Under the pieces are notes generated by a model. It was not told where the DNA came from and did not search any database. It saw only the letters and a list, made by a program, of their open reading frames with translations. From JAJAZB01 sp964244295 (lineage in GTDB: Bacteria > Bacteroidota > Bacteroidia > Cytophagales > Spirosomataceae), in contig CAXTIG010000062.1 in the NCBI GenBank assembly GCA_964244295.1, positions 1 to 31,319 on the forward strand: a stretch of DNA of 31,319 nt. The letters run 5' to 3'. The position numbers and the translations under genes were made by a program. This document shows positions 9,324 to 17,553 of the stretch, piece by piece. The first letter of the stretch is position 1. Each line of letters starts with the position of its first letter.

Positions 9324-9349
9324 TTGGGGGGCCGGGGCAGGATGGGAGA

Positions 9350-11260
9350 TTACTTCAAAAGCCCCGCCAGTCTGTCCAAACTCAAAAGCACCATCGTTGG
9401 TTCGCCGCCGGGCGTGTATCGGGGGCTGTTTGACGCGAAAAGCTGGTCGATGAGCGCCCGGATTTCTTCGGTGCTCAGGCGCTGGTCGTGGCGCTGGGCG
9501 GTGCGGCGGGCCACCGAGCGGGCCAGGCGCTGGAGTTTGTCGAGGCGGAGGTCGCTCTGGTGGAGTTTGTACTGCTCCAGCATTCCCTCGAAAAGCTGCT
9601 GCTCGTCTTCGTCGCTCAGTTCGGCGGGGACGCCCTGAATCAGAAAATCGTTCCGCTCGGTTTCCCGAAAATCAAAACCCAGCGCGGTGATTTCGGCGCT
9701 CAGTTCGCGCACCAGCGCCGCGTCGCCGGGTTGCAGGCTGACGGTTTTCGGAAAAAGCAGCGCCTGCGAACTGCCGTTGCGCTTGTCGAGCAGCAGCAGG
9801 TATTTGTCGTGGAGAATCCGTTCGTAAGCCGCCCGCTGGTCGATGAGCAGCATCCCCGATTTCACCTGGGCCAGGAGGTAGCGGTTGTGAATCTGGACCG
9901 GCAGCGTTTCGATTTCGGGCAAATCGGGCTGAATCGCCAGGCGGTTGGCCTTGCTTTGCAACGTCAGGCTGGTTTGGGCGGGTTCGGGCGGGGCCAGGAT
10001 TTCGTCGGGCGCGTCGGTCGTCAGGCGATTAAGGAAGCGGTCGCGCTCGAAGTTCCGGTTTTCCATCCCGTCGAACAGCCGCGACCAGTTGCTGACGTTG
10101 TGGCGCTGGGTGATCGGTTTTTCGGGCAAATGCGGCGTGGCCGGGATGACCTTCCGCTCCGGGGCCAGCGCCGTAGCCGGTGCCGACCGAAACGACAAAC
10201 TCGGCCCGGCGAAAGCCTGCCCGGTGCTCATGAAGTTGGTGTTGGTCTCAAAATCGAGCGAGGGGGCCAGGTTGTGAACGCCCGTGGTGCGTTTCACCGC
10301 CGCCCGCACGATGGCGTACACCGAGCGTTCGTCGTCGAATTTGATTTCGGTCTTCGTCGGGTGGACGTTGATGTCGATGTGGGCCGGGTCGATTTCGATG
10401 AACAGCACGTAAAACGGGTGGCTGTTGTCGGGAATCAGCCCTTCGAAGGCGCTCAGCACCGCGTGGTGCAGGTAGTTGTGGCGGATGTAGCGGTTGTTGG
10501 CGAAAAAAAACTGCTCGCCCCGCACTTTCTTGGCAAACTCCGGGCGACCCACGAACCCCGTCACGCTCACGAAGGGCGTTTCCTCCTGACAGGGAGCGAG
10601 TTGTTCGCGGTAACTTTTCCCGAACAAATCCACGATGCGGCGGCTGAGTTTCCCGCCGGGCAGCGTGTACACTTCCGAGTCGTTGTGGTGAAACACGAAG
10701 CCCACCTCCGGGTTAGCCAGGGCCACGCGCTGAAATTCATCGAGCACGTGCCGCATTTCCACCGAATTCGCCTTCAGGAAATTGCGCCGGGCGGGCACGT
10801 TGAAAAACAGGTTTTTCACGCAGAGGTTCGTACCCTGGGGCGTCGAAACGGGTTCCTGGGTTTTCACCTCCGAGGCGTCGATGCACACGCGGGTACCCAA
10901 CTCATCGGCCTCGCGGCGGGTACGAAGTTCGACCTGCGCCACGGCGGCGATGGAGGCCAGCGCCTCACCCCGAAAGCCCATCGTGCGGATTTTAAACAGG
11001 TCGTCGGAACTGCGGATTTTGGAGGTGGCGTGGCGCTCGAAGCTCATCCGGGCGTCGGTTTCGCTCATGCCCGCGCCGTTGTCGATGACCTGGATGAGCG
11101 TTTTGCCTGCTTCTTTCACCAGCAACTGCACCTGCGTGGCCCCGGCGTCGATGGCGTTTTCGAGCAATTCTTTCACCACCGAAGCCGGGCGTTGCACCAC
11201 TTCCCCGGCGGCAATCTGGTTGGCAATCGAATCGGGCAGCAGGCGAATGACGTCGGACAT
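9350..11260 (-). CDS. mutL: DNA mismatch repair protein MutL
   Basis: MutL couples MutS mismatch recognition to strand incision and removal. The 636-residue protein has the GHKL ATPase motifs: catalytic Glu31 and Mg-binding Asn35 in VVKELLENAIDAGA, DNGAGM (60-65), RHATSKI (76-82) and TMGFRGEALASIA (93-105). After a linker with low complexity (about 340-440) comes the dimerisation domain. The endonuclease motif DQHA(x)2E(x)4E reads DQRAAYERILHD, with His to Arg and Glu to Asp; the later CPHGRP-type motif reads TPGGEP. So nuclease activity is doubtful. ATG 11260 (MSDVIRLLPDSIANQIAAGEV) is chosen because MutL proteins begin here; the frame extends to 11407 with unrelated sequence. Confidence 0.97.
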   Translation of the reverse strand: MSDVIRLLPDSIANQIAAGEVVQRPASVVKELLENAIDAGATQVQLLVKEAGKTLIQVIDNGAGMSETDARMSFERHATSKIRSSDDLFKIRTMGFRGEALASIAAVAQVELRTRREADELGTRVCIDASEVKTQEPVSTPQGTNLCVKNLFFNVPARRNFLKANSVEMRHVLDEFQRVALANPEVGFVFHHNDSEVYTLPGGKLSRRIVDLFGKSYREQLAPCQEETPFVSVTGFVGRPEFAKKVRGEQFFFANNRYIRHNYLHHAVLSAFEGLIPDNSHPFYVLFIEIDPAHIDINVHPTKTEIKFDDERSVYAIVRAAVKRTTGVHNLAPSLDFETNTNFMSTGQAFAGPSLSFRSAPATALAPERKVIPATPHLPEKPITQRHNVSNWSRLFDGMENRNFERDRFLNRLTTDAPDEILAPPEPAQTSLTLQSKANRLAIQPDLPEIETLPVQIHNRYLLAQVKSGMLLIDQRAAYERILHDKYLLLLDKRNGSSQALLFPKTVSLQPGDAALVRELSAEITALGFDFRETERNDFLIQGVPAELSDEDEQQLFEGMLEQYKLHQSDLRLDKLQRLARSVARRTAQRHDQRLSTEEIRALIDQLFASNSPRYTPGGEPTMVLLSLDRLAGLLK

Positions 11261-11272
11261 TTTTTGCGCGGC

Positions 11273-11298
11273 ACCGGCCCCAAAACGGGCCGGTTTTT
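11273..11298. other. GC-rich hairpin in the mutL leader
   Basis: ACCGGCCC (11273-11280) pairs with GGGCCGGT (11287-11294) around CAAAAC, followed on the plus strand by TTTT. On the minus strand it lies 12 bases upstream of the mutL start, so it could shape translation of mutL or stop antisense plus-strand transcripts entering mutL. Confidence 0.5.
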
Positions 11299-11454
11299 CT
11301 GGTTGGAACAAGGTGCAAGTTCGCCAGAATGGGGGCAAAAGCAAAGCCGGAAGAAGCGGTTTCACGGAAAAAAAGCAGGCCGGAAGCCCGAAGGGAAGCG
11401 ATGACAAGCGAGGGTTCTACATTCGGTTCAACCCCTTCTCCCCGCTGCATTTCC

Positions 11455-12396
11455 TCAATAAACCCGCACCTCTTCGGCCTTTGCAAAGGCTTCGTACACC
11501 TGGCGGAGGCCGTCGGCCAACCCAATTTTATGGTGCCAGCCGTAGCCGTGAAGCTTGCCCACGTCCATCAGTTTGCGCGGGGTACCGTCGGGTTTTTCGG
11601 AGTTCCATCTGGTTTCGCCTTCGTAGTTCACCGTGCGTTGCACCAGTTCGGCGAGTTCTTTGATGGTTACGTCTTCGCCGGTACCGATGTTGATGAGCGT
11701 CGGTTCGTTGTAGTGTTCCATCAAAAACAGGCAGGCCTCGGCCAGGTCGTCGGCGTGGAGAAATTCCCGGCGCGGCGAACCACTGCCCCACACTTCCACG
11801 GTCGGAGCTTCGCTCAATTTAGCTTCGTGAAATTTGCGAATCAAGGCGGGCAGCACGTGTGAATTTTGCAGGTCGTAGTTGTCGTTTGGACCGTAGAGGT
11901 TGGTGGGCATCACCGAAATAAAGTTGCAACCGTACTGACTCCGGTAGGCTTCGCAGAGTTTGATGCCCGCAATTTTGGCGATGGCGTAGGGTTCGTTGGT
12001 TTCTTCGAGCAGGCCCGTGAGTAGGTAATCTTCGCGCAGGGGCTGGGGGGCGAGTTTTGGATAAATGCACGAGGAGCCGAGGAACATCAGTTTTTTCACC
12101 CCCGAACGGTAGGCCGCGTCGATGACGTTGCTTTCCATCATCAGGTTGTCGTACAAAAACTCGGCGCGGTACACGTTGTTGGCCTGAATGCCGCCCACCT
12201 TCGCAGCGGCCAAAAATACGTAATGGGGACGTGCTTCCTCAAAAAAATCCCGCACGGCGGTCTGGTCGCGGAGGTCGAGTTGGCCGGAGGTACGCAGGAT
12301 GAAGTTGGAATAGCCTTCGCGCTGGAGGCGGCGTAGCAGGGCGGAGCCGACCATCCCCCGGTGTCCGGCAATGTAGATTTTGGCGTCTTTTTCCAC
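11455..12396 (-). CDS. fcl: GDP-L-fucose synthase
   Basis: Fcl (WcaG) epimerises and reduces GDP-4-keto-6-deoxymannose to GDP-L-fucose with NADPH, for surface glycans. The 313 residues match the family length. Seen are the Rossmann motif GHRGMVGS (11-18), FLAAAKVGGI (61-70), LGSSCIYPK with Ser108 and Cys110, and the YxxxK pair Tyr137/Lys141 in NEPYAIAKIAG. These sit one position from E. coli Ser107/Tyr136/Lys140. The start is a GTG at 12396; no in-frame ATG is near. GDP-mannose dehydratase, the usual partner, is not in the window. The gene is divergent from the MORN-like gene at 12524. Confidence 0.95.
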   Translation of the reverse strand: MEKDAKIYIAGHRGMVGSALLRRLQREGYSNFILRTSGQLDLRDQTAVRDFFEEARPHYVFLAAAKVGGIQANNVYRAEFLYDNLMMESNVIDAAYRSGVKKLMFLGSSCIYPKLAPQPLREDYLLTGLLEETNEPYAIAKIAGIKLCEAYRSQYGCNFISVMPTNLYGPNDNYDLQNSHVLPALIRKFHEAKLSEAPTVEVWGSGSPRREFLHADDLAEACLFLMEHYNEPTLINIGTGEDVTIKELAELVQRTVNYEGETRWNSEKPDGTPRKLMDVGKLHGYGWHHKIGLADGLRQVYEAFAKAEEVRVY

Positions 12397-12523
12397 GGAA
12401 AAATGGGTGTTAAATTTGTTGGCGGATTTTTATTGGGGCGGTCCATCGCACGGGCAGATTACCACAACAAAGCCCTAAAAAGGACGTTCCAAAGTTAATA
12501 CAATCGCCTGAGCGTTTGATCCC

Positions 12524-13540
12524 ATGAACCGTTTCCTCTTGGCCGTTTTCAGTTTTACCGCCCTCAGCGGCTACGCGCAATCGCCCGACAGCAGCGCCGT
12601 GCTCACCACGTCGGGTAAGCCGCTCATCGAAAAAAGTGGCCGGAAAACGGTGATTGACCAACTCAAAGAAACGAAGGATAAAATCCGGGATGCCATCAAA
12701 GACCCGTCGAAACTGAAGGATGAGGCCCTGAGCCGCGCCGACGTGGGAGCCAGGGCCGGTGGTGAGGAACTTACCGCCGAAAGCCTGCCCGATTTGGGCC
12801 TGAAGGTTCGTCCCGAAAAGAAGAAAAAAAAGAAAGCCGATCAGACCAGCAACTTTTTCAAGAGTGAATTCGACGGCATCGCCGTCACCAAAATCGTGAA
12901 TCGCTTCGGCGCGGGCGACCGGGCGACCTCCGAGGAATTTTTCGTTTTGAAAGAATACCGTCAGCCCAGCGTGTACGCCAAAGACATTGCCTGGTACGAC
13001 TACCAGGCCCGACGGGTGACGAACGTGCCGATTAAGGACAAGGCCTACGCCCAGATTCTCCACGGTCCGTACCGGCGCTTCGTGGGCGAGGCGCTGATGG
13101 AAGAAGGCTTTTTTTACGTCGGCACCAAGCAGGGCCGCTGGGCCAGCTACTTCCCCGATTTTACGTTGAAAGACAAGGTGCGCTACGAAAAAGGCTTTCC
13201 CGACGAGTCGCACGTGAGTTACTACGACGCGGCTCAGACCAAAATCAAGGAAATTATCCCGAAACTCTACGGCCACTGCACCGGCGACTACCGGGCTTTT
13301 TACGAAGGCGGGCAGTTGATGCTGGAAGGAAAACTCGACGACTCCGTGCGGGTGGGCAAATGGCGAGAGTACCACCAGTTCGGCTCCGGTGGCCGCACCA
13401 AAAAAGAACTTCAGTACGGCAAAACCAAGTGGGAACCCGCCGAACCCGTCGTGCTCCGTGAGTGGGACAACCGGGGAAAACTGGTGTACGAAAACAAAAA
13501 TCCGAAGAAGCAGGAAGAGGTGGAGGAAGAGAAGTTTTAA
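12524..13540 (+). CDS. Exported MORN-like repeat protein (YwqK-type)
   Basis: A 338-residue protein with a signal peptide (about 1-19, ending GYAQ). Residues 35-105 are Lys/Glu-rich and likely helical with a poly-Lys run (KKKKKK, about 102-107). The C-terminal half repeats short beta units such as GPYRRFVGEALMEEGFFYVG, KQGRWASYFPDF, YEGGQLMLEGKLDDS, RVGKWREYHQFG. This GxW/GxYxxY spacing is typical of MORN_2/YwqK repeats found in many exported Bacteroidota proteins. Function is unknown; such repeats usually mediate binding or scaffolding. The gene is convergent with yraN, separated by a long hairpin. Confidence 0.75.
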   Translation: MNRFLLAVFSFTALSGYAQSPDSSAVLTTSGKPLIEKSGRKTVIDQLKETKDKIRDAIKDPSKLKDEALSRADVGARAGGEELTAESLPDLGLKVRPEKKKKKKADQTSNFFKSEFDGIAVTKIVNRFGAGDRATSEEFFVLKEYRQPSVYAKDIAWYDYQARRVTNVPIKDKAYAQILHGPYRRFVGEALMEEGFFYVGTKQGRWASYFPDFTLKDKVRYEKGFPDESHVSYYDAAQTKIKEIIPKLYGHCTGDYRAFYEGGQLMLEGKLDDSVRVGKWREYHQFGSGGRTKKELQYGKTKWEPAEPVVLREWDNRGKLVYENKNPKKQEEVEEEKF

Positions 13541-13546
13541 TAGAAG

Positions 13547-13611
13547 TGGAGAATTGAAAATGGAGAATGAAAAACACCGTCGGTTTTTCATTCTCCATTT
13601 TCAATTCTCCA
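13547..13611. terminator. Long perfect hairpin between convergent genes
   Basis: A 29-bp arm at 13547-13575 pairs without mismatch with 13583-13611 around a 7-base loop. Each arm holds two near-copies of TGGAGAAT plus A-rich spacer. It lies between the MORN-like gene stop (13540) and the yraN stop (13612-13614), with A/T runs on the yraN side, and probably ends transcription from both directions. The composition is A/G on one arm and T/C on the other, unlike the GC-rich terminators elsewhere. Confidence 0.65.
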
Positions 13612-13968
13612 TTAAAAAAAGGCGTCCTCAAAATGCTCGATTTCCGGCTCCCGACCTGGCGTGAGTACCACTGCTACCACGTCATAGCGGATGTTGTGGT
13701 GCCAGTCGGTGCTGAAAATGTAGGCATCGGCGGCTTGCCGGACGAGCGCCGCCTTCCTGGCCGACACCGCCGTTTCGGGCATTCCAAACGAGAGATTCGT
13801 GCGAGTTTTTACTTCCACGAAAATCAGCACGCCGTCTTTGCGGGCAATCAGGTCAATTTCTGCCCGTCCCGCCCGGTAGTTGCGGGCTAGAATTTCGTAG
13901 CCTTTTTCGCTGAGTAGCCGGGCGGCGAGGTCTTCCCCCCGTCGGCCCGTGTCGAGGTGGGCGGGCAT
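13612..13968 (-). CDS. yraN: YraN family (UPF0102) predicted endonuclease-fold protein
   Basis: A 118-residue protein, typical for UPF0102. It has the restriction-endonuclease-like core: GRRGEDLAARLLSEKGYEILARNYR, then the catalytic-type residues in AEIDLIARKDGVLIFVEVKTR (Glu, Asp, Glu-x-Lys). Cellular role is unsettled; a link with DNA recombination or repair has been proposed. I start it at ATG 13968 (MPAHLDTGRRGEDLA). The frame is open back to 14799, but that part is antisense to lipB and has no such motifs. It is divergent from lipB, with a repeat-rich spacer. Confidence 0.92.
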   Translation of the reverse strand: MPAHLDTGRRGEDLAARLLSEKGYEILARNYRAGRAEIDLIARKDGVLIFVEVKTRTNLSFGMPETAVSARKAALVRQAADAYIFSTDWHHNIRYDVVAVVLTPGREPEIEHFEDAFF

Positions 13969-13975
13969 ATTTGTA

Positions 13976-14110
13976 GAAACAGGAGATACGAAGCAGGAAG
14001 CAAGAGGCAGGAAGTAAGAAATAAGACTTAGGGAACAAAATACGCCTGACCCAAATTTATGCTTGGTCTTGTTTCCTGCTGCTTGTCTCCTGTTTCTTGC
14101 TTCCTGTTTC
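13976..14110. repeat. Imperfect purine/pyrimidine inverted repeat between yraN and lipB
   Basis: The stretch 13976-14015 is purine-rich (GAAACAGGAGA, AGCAGGAAGCAAGA) and is matched imperfectly by the reverse complement of 14067-14096, with another copy of the same word at 14097-14110. No promoter of the usual pattern was recognised within it, though both divergent genes need one. Confidence 0.55.
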
Positions 14111-14124
14111 TTTTCTTCACAAAA

Positions 14125-14856
14125 ATGAACAAATCCATCCACTTTCATGACCTCGGTCTCGTCGACTACCAACCGGCCTGGGACGAGCAGGAGCGGTTGT
14201 TTGCCGAGGTGATGGCGACCAAACTGGCGAACCGCGACCAGCCCGCCGCGCTGACGCAGCCCACCCCCAACTACCTGCTTTTTTGCCAGCACCCGCCCGT
14301 GTACACGATGGGAAAAAGCGGCAAGTCCGAACACCTGCTGCTCGACCAGCCCGGCCTCGATGCCGTCGGCGCTTCGTTTTACCACATTCACCGGGGCGGC
14401 GACATCACCTTTCACGGGCCGGGGCAACTGGTCGGGTACCCGATTTTTGACCTGGAAAATTTTTTCACCGACATCCATCGCTATATGCGCCTGCTGGAAG
14501 AGGCCGTCATCCGCACCTGCGCCGACGTGGACCTCGACGCCGGGCGCATCCCCGGCCTGACGGGCGTTTGGCTGGGCTACCGCGAGGGCGACGCGAATCC
14601 GCGTAAAATCTGCGCGATGGGCGTGCGGGCCAGCCGCTGGGTCACCATGCACGGTTTTGCGCTCAACGTGAGCACTGACCTGCGGTATTTTGACCACATC
14701 ATCCCTTGCGGTATCGCCGACAAAGCCGTGACGTCGATGGCCCGTGAACTGGGTGTGGCACCCGATTTTTCGGTGGTGGCGGGGCGAATGCGGCATCACC
14801 TCGGCGAACTTTTCGAGGCAAAATTTTCCGCTCAGGAAGCCGTCAGCATCGGTTAA
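14125..14856 (+). CDS. lipB: Octanoyl-ACP:protein octanoyltransferase LipB
   Basis: LipB moves octanoate from acyl carrier protein to lipoyl domains, the first step of lipoate synthesis. The 243-residue protein carries the signature RGGDITFHGPGQ (90-101), the Lys of the catalytic pair in RKICAMGVR (Lys161) and the nucleophile Cys195 in IIPCGIADKAVTSM. ATG 14125 (MNKSIHFHDLGLVDY) is the natural start; the frame extends 22 codons upstream into the T/C-rich repeat and codes only a hydrophobic low-complexity leader. LipA is not in the window. The next gene starts 35 bases downstream and may be cotranscribed. Confidence 0.96.
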   Translation: MNKSIHFHDLGLVDYQPAWDEQERLFAEVMATKLANRDQPAALTQPTPNYLLFCQHPPVYTMGKSGKSEHLLLDQPGLDAVGASFYHIHRGGDITFHGPGQLVGYPIFDLENFFTDIHRYMRLLEEAVIRTCADVDLDAGRIPGLTGVWLGYREGDANPRKICAMGVRASRWVTMHGFALNVSTDLRYFDHIIPCGIADKAVTSMARELGVAPDFSVVAGRMRHHLGELFEAKFSAQEAVSIG

Positions 14857-14891
14857 CCCAATTTTATTTTTCGTCCATCGCAGGAAAAGGC

Positions 14892-15296
14892 ATGAAGAAG
14901 GACATTCAATTTCCGCCGGTTGAGGGTGTAAAAGTGGCCGTGGCCCGGCAACTCGACGAGTTGAATCAGCCGGAGTGGCGGGTGTTTCTCATCAACCGCA
15001 ACCGGCAACCCATCACCAACGTATTCGTGACCTCGAAAGGCTACGGCGAGAAAGAGGATGTGAAGCAAAAGACCTCGACGTTGCGGCATTTTTTCGCCGA
15101 AATTCCCGGCAACAGCCACCACCTCGTCGAACCCATCGACCCGGCCCTGTTTCACCTCACCAACGAATACTGGGTGAGCTACTTCATCGGCCCGCAGGTG
15201 TACGACAAAAAATTCCTCTTCGTCCCCGAAAGCATCAGCGAAGCCAACCTGATTCCGATTCAAAGCCTGGGTCTGGAAGGCGTGCTGCACGAATAG
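14892..15296 (+). CDS. Small conserved Bacteroidota protein of unknown function
   Basis: A 134-residue soluble protein with no signal peptide and no membrane segment. It starts MKKDIQFPPVEGVKVAVARQ and includes WRVFLINRNRQPITNVFVTSKGYGE and EYWVSYFIGPQVYDKKFLFVPESI, which look like alternating beta strands. I recall similar short proteins from Bacteroidota that are often mislabelled as phenylalanyl-tRNA synthetase subunit; nothing here supports a synthetase. An A/G-rich GGAAAAGG precedes the ATG. Position after lipB is the only functional hint. Confidence 0.75.
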   Translation: MKKDIQFPPVEGVKVAVARQLDELNQPEWRVFLINRNRQPITNVFVTSKGYGEKEDVKQKTSTLRHFFAEIPGNSHHLVEPIDPALFHLTNEYWVSYFIGPQVYDKKFLFVPESISEANLIPIQSLGLEGVLHE

Positions 15297-15344
15297 CGAA
15301 CGGAGCAGACGAACCGGTTGAGTTTCAATTCGTTTAGCGAACGG

Positions 15345-15375
15345 TTTGGCAATTGGCGAACGAGGCTATTATTTG
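15345..15375 (+). promoter_or_regulatory. Candidate promoter for the PolB-like exonuclease gene
   Basis: TTTG at 15345-15348, 18 bases, then TATTATTTG at 15367-15375 (a one-base-longer variant of TAnnTTTG). The transcript would start near 15382, supporting ATG 15401 over an in-frame start at 15353. Confidence 0.4.
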
Positions 15376-15400
15376 CCTCTCCTCATTTTTGCCCAAAGCC

Positions 15401-16135
15401 ATGACCAGCGACCTGACCCAGCTTTTCAAAAATTTGCTTTTTATCGACATCGAAACCGTGGCCGCCTATCCGACCTACGCCGCAGTGCCGGAGCGGCTTC
15501 AGGTGCAGTGGAAGCGCAAGGCTGGGTACCTCCGCACGGAACCCGGCCAGAGCGATGCCGAGTTGTACGAAAGCCGGGCGGGAATCTACGCCGAGTTTGG
15601 CCGGGTGATTGTAATCGGGCTGGGCTTTCTACATTGGGACGACGAGCAGCAGATTTGCCTGAAAGTCCGGACGATGGCGGATTCTGACGAGCGTGCCCTG
15701 CTCAGTACCTTCGCTCACCTGCTTGAAAGCAAGTACAAGCCCAACCTGCTCACGCTCTGCGCCCACAACGGGCGCGAATTCGACTACCCCTACCTTTGCC
15801 GCCGGATGTTGGTCAACACGGTTCCCCTGCCCCGCGCCCTGCAACTCAGCGACCGAAAACCCTGGGAAATCAACCACCTCGACACCCTTGAACTTTGGAA
15901 GTTTGGGGACAAAAAAAATTACACATCGCTGGAACTGCTGGCGGCCTTGTTCGATATTCCTTCGAGCAAGACCGACCTCAGCGGCGACCGGGTGAATGCG
16001 GTTTTTCATCAGGAAGACGGCCTGGAGCGCATCCGGCAGTACTGCCTCGAAGACGTAGTGGTGCTGGCGCAACTCTTTTTGCGCTACCAAAATCTTCCAC
16101 TCATTTCCGAAGAACGCATCGGCAGACTGCTTTAA
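15401..16135 (+). CDS. PolB-like 3'-5' exonuclease (DnaQ fold)
   Basis: This 244-residue protein belongs to the predicted 3'-5' exonucleases related to the proofreading domain of family B polymerases. The three exonuclease motifs are seen: Exo I FIDIETV with Asp16 and Glu18, Exo II AHNGREFDYPYLCRR, and Exo III RQYCLEDVVVLAQL with Tyr and Asp. There is no polymerase domain. Such stand-alone proteins are thought to trim DNA or RNA in repair; the substrate is unknown. ATG 15401 places Exo I close to the N-terminus as in relatives. Confidence 0.87.
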   Translation: MTSDLTQLFKNLLFIDIETVAAYPTYAAVPERLQVQWKRKAGYLRTEPGQSDAELYESRAGIYAEFGRVIVIGLGFLHWDDEQQICLKVRTMADSDERALLSTFAHLLESKYKPNLLTLCAHNGREFDYPYLCRRMLVNTVPLPRALQLSDRKPWEINHLDTLELWKFGDKKNYTSLELLAALFDIPSSKTDLSGDRVNAVFHQEDGLERIRQYCLEDVVVLAQLFLRYQNLPLISEERIGRLL

Positions 16136-16158
16136 AGCGGGCGAATTTCTGGTTGGCC

Positions 16159-16192
16159 CGTCAAAAACCGCATAATTGAGCGATTTTTGACG
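16159..16192. terminator. Inverted repeat after the exonuclease gene
   Basis: CGTCAAAAACCGC (16159-16171) pairs with GCGATTTTTGACG (16180-16192) with one mismatch, loop of 8 bases. The right arm holds five T. It probably ends the exonuclease transcript (stop at 16133-16135), but no T run follows the stem, so an operator is also possible. Confidence 0.45.
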
Positions 16193-16276
16193 TCGGTGCT
16201 CTTCGGTGAAACATCAACGCTTCTGACCCGTTCGATGGAAAGATCACCCCAATCCGGATTGGTCAGACGGGTTTCT

Positions 16277-16284
16277 TATCTTTG
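16277..16284 (+). promoter_or_regulatory. -7 box of the acyl-CoA dehydrogenase gene
   Basis: TATCTTTG is an exact match to TAnnTTTG, about 33 bases before the ATG. No TTTG lies at the usual distance upstream; the nearest TTG (16259-16261) is only 15 bases away, so the promoter may need an activator. Confidence 0.45.
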
Positions 16285-16316
16285 GCTACTTCAACCACAA
16301 CGACTTTTTTTTGAAA

Positions 16317-17480
16317 ATGGCAACGCTCCTCGATTTCATTCCCGGCTCCGTCCTGACCGAAGAACACTTGGCCGTACAGGCCGCCGCCCGCAATTTTGCC
16401 CAGACCGAACTCCTGCCCGGTGTCATCGAACGGGATGAGGAAGCCCGGTTTCCGGCGGAGCAGGTGCGCCGAATGGGCGAACTCGGTTTTCTGAGCATGA
16501 TGGTTTCGCCCGAGTACGGTGGCAGTGGCCTCGACACCGTGTCATACGTGCTGGCGATGGAAGAAATCTGCAAGGTGGATGCATCGGCGGGGGTAATCAT
16601 GTCGGTCAATAACTCGCTCGTTTGCTGGGGTTTGGAGCACTTCGGTACCGAAGATCAGAAGCAAAAATACCTGACCCGCCTGGCAACAGGAGAAATCATC
16701 GGCGCTTTCTGCTTGTCCGAACCCGAGGCCGGGTCGGATGCTACCTCTCAGCACACCACCGCCGAAGACAAAGGCGATTATTACCTGCTCAACGGCACGA
16801 AGAACTGGATTACCAATGGCAGTTCGGCCTCGGTGTACCTAGTCATGGCGCAGACCGATCCCGGCAAACGCCACCGGGGCATCAATTGCCTGATCGTGGA
16901 AAAAGGAACGCCCGGTTTTGTAATCGGAAAAAAAGAAAATAAGATGGGCATTCGCGCGTCTGACACTCATTCGTTGATGTTTACCGATGTAAAAGTGCCT
17001 AAGGAAGCCCGCATCGGCGAGGATGGAGCCGGCTTCAGGTTCGCCATGGCTACCCTCAATGGCGGGCGCATCGGCATTGCCGCTCAGGCCCTGGGTATTG
17101 CATCGGGCGCTTACGAATTGGCCTTGCAGTACTCGAAAGAGCGTAAATCATTTGGGAAGCCCATTAGCGAACACCAGGCCATTCAATTCAAACTCGCCGA
17201 TATGGCTACCCAGATTGAAGCCGCACGGCTGTTGTGCCTGCAAGCCGCTCGGCTTAAAGACGAACACGGCGATTACGTAAAAGCAGCAGCGATGGCCAAG
17301 CTCTTTGCCTCTAAAGCAGCGATGGACATCACCACCGAGGCCGTGCAGGTACACGGAGGGTATGGCTACGTGCGAGAATACCACGTCGAGCGACTCATGC
17401 GCGATGCCAAAATCACTCAGATTTACGAAGGCACCTCCGAAATACAAAAAATCGTGATTGCTCGAGAGTTGTTAAAATAA
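16317..17480 (+). CDS. Acyl-CoA dehydrogenase (short-chain/butyryl type)
   Basis: FAD enzyme that introduces the alpha-beta double bond in acyl-CoA (beta-oxidation or branched-chain amino acid breakdown), passing electrons to ETF. The 387 residues show the full fold: GAFCLSEPEAGSDA (family signature), NGTKNWITNG, KMGIRASDTHSLMFTDVKVP, and the C-terminal VHGGYGYVREYHVERLMRDAKITQIYEGTSEIQ (two adjacent blocks) with catalytic Glu371 in the YEG position. This places it among short/medium-chain enzymes (the catalytic base is not in the isovaleryl-CoA dehydrogenase position). I choose ATG 16317; a TTG two codons earlier is unlikely. It is followed by a strong terminator. Confidence 0.94.
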   Translation: MATLLDFIPGSVLTEEHLAVQAAARNFAQTELLPGVIERDEEARFPAEQVRRMGELGFLSMMVSPEYGGSGLDTVSYVLAMEEICKVDASAGVIMSVNNSLVCWGLEHFGTEDQKQKYLTRLATGEIIGAFCLSEPEAGSDATSQHTTAEDKGDYYLLNGTKNWITNGSSASVYLVMAQTDPGKRHRGINCLIVEKGTPGFVIGKKENKMGIRASDTHSLMFTDVKVPKEARIGEDGAGFRFAMATLNGGRIGIAAQALGIASGAYELALQYSKERKSFGKPISEHQAIQFKLADMATQIEAARLLCLQAARLKDEHGDYVKAAAMAKLFASKAAMDITTEAVQVHGGYGYVREYHVERLMRDAKITQIYEGTSEIQKIVIARELLK

Positions 17481-17510
17481 GAATTTTCTACTCAAAAACG
17501 CCTTTTTCGG

Positions 17511-17546
17511 AAAGTGTGTGGCCCTTCACCGGTCACACACTTTTTT
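17511..17546 (+). terminator. Terminator after the acyl-CoA dehydrogenase gene
   Basis: AAAGTGTGTG (17511-17520) pairs with CACACACTTT (17534-17543), with a short inner extension, followed by TTT. It lies 30 bases after the stop codon. Confidence 0.85.
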
Positions 17547-17553
17547 ATTTGTA

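Noticed and set aside
9488..11404. 638-codon open frame on the plus strand
   Set aside because: Antisense of mutL, whose motifs are complete; the shadow frame shows no domain.
13969..14799. 277-codon N-terminal extension of yraN
   Set aside because: It is antisense to lipB and lacks a conserved motif; YraN proteins are about 120 residues.
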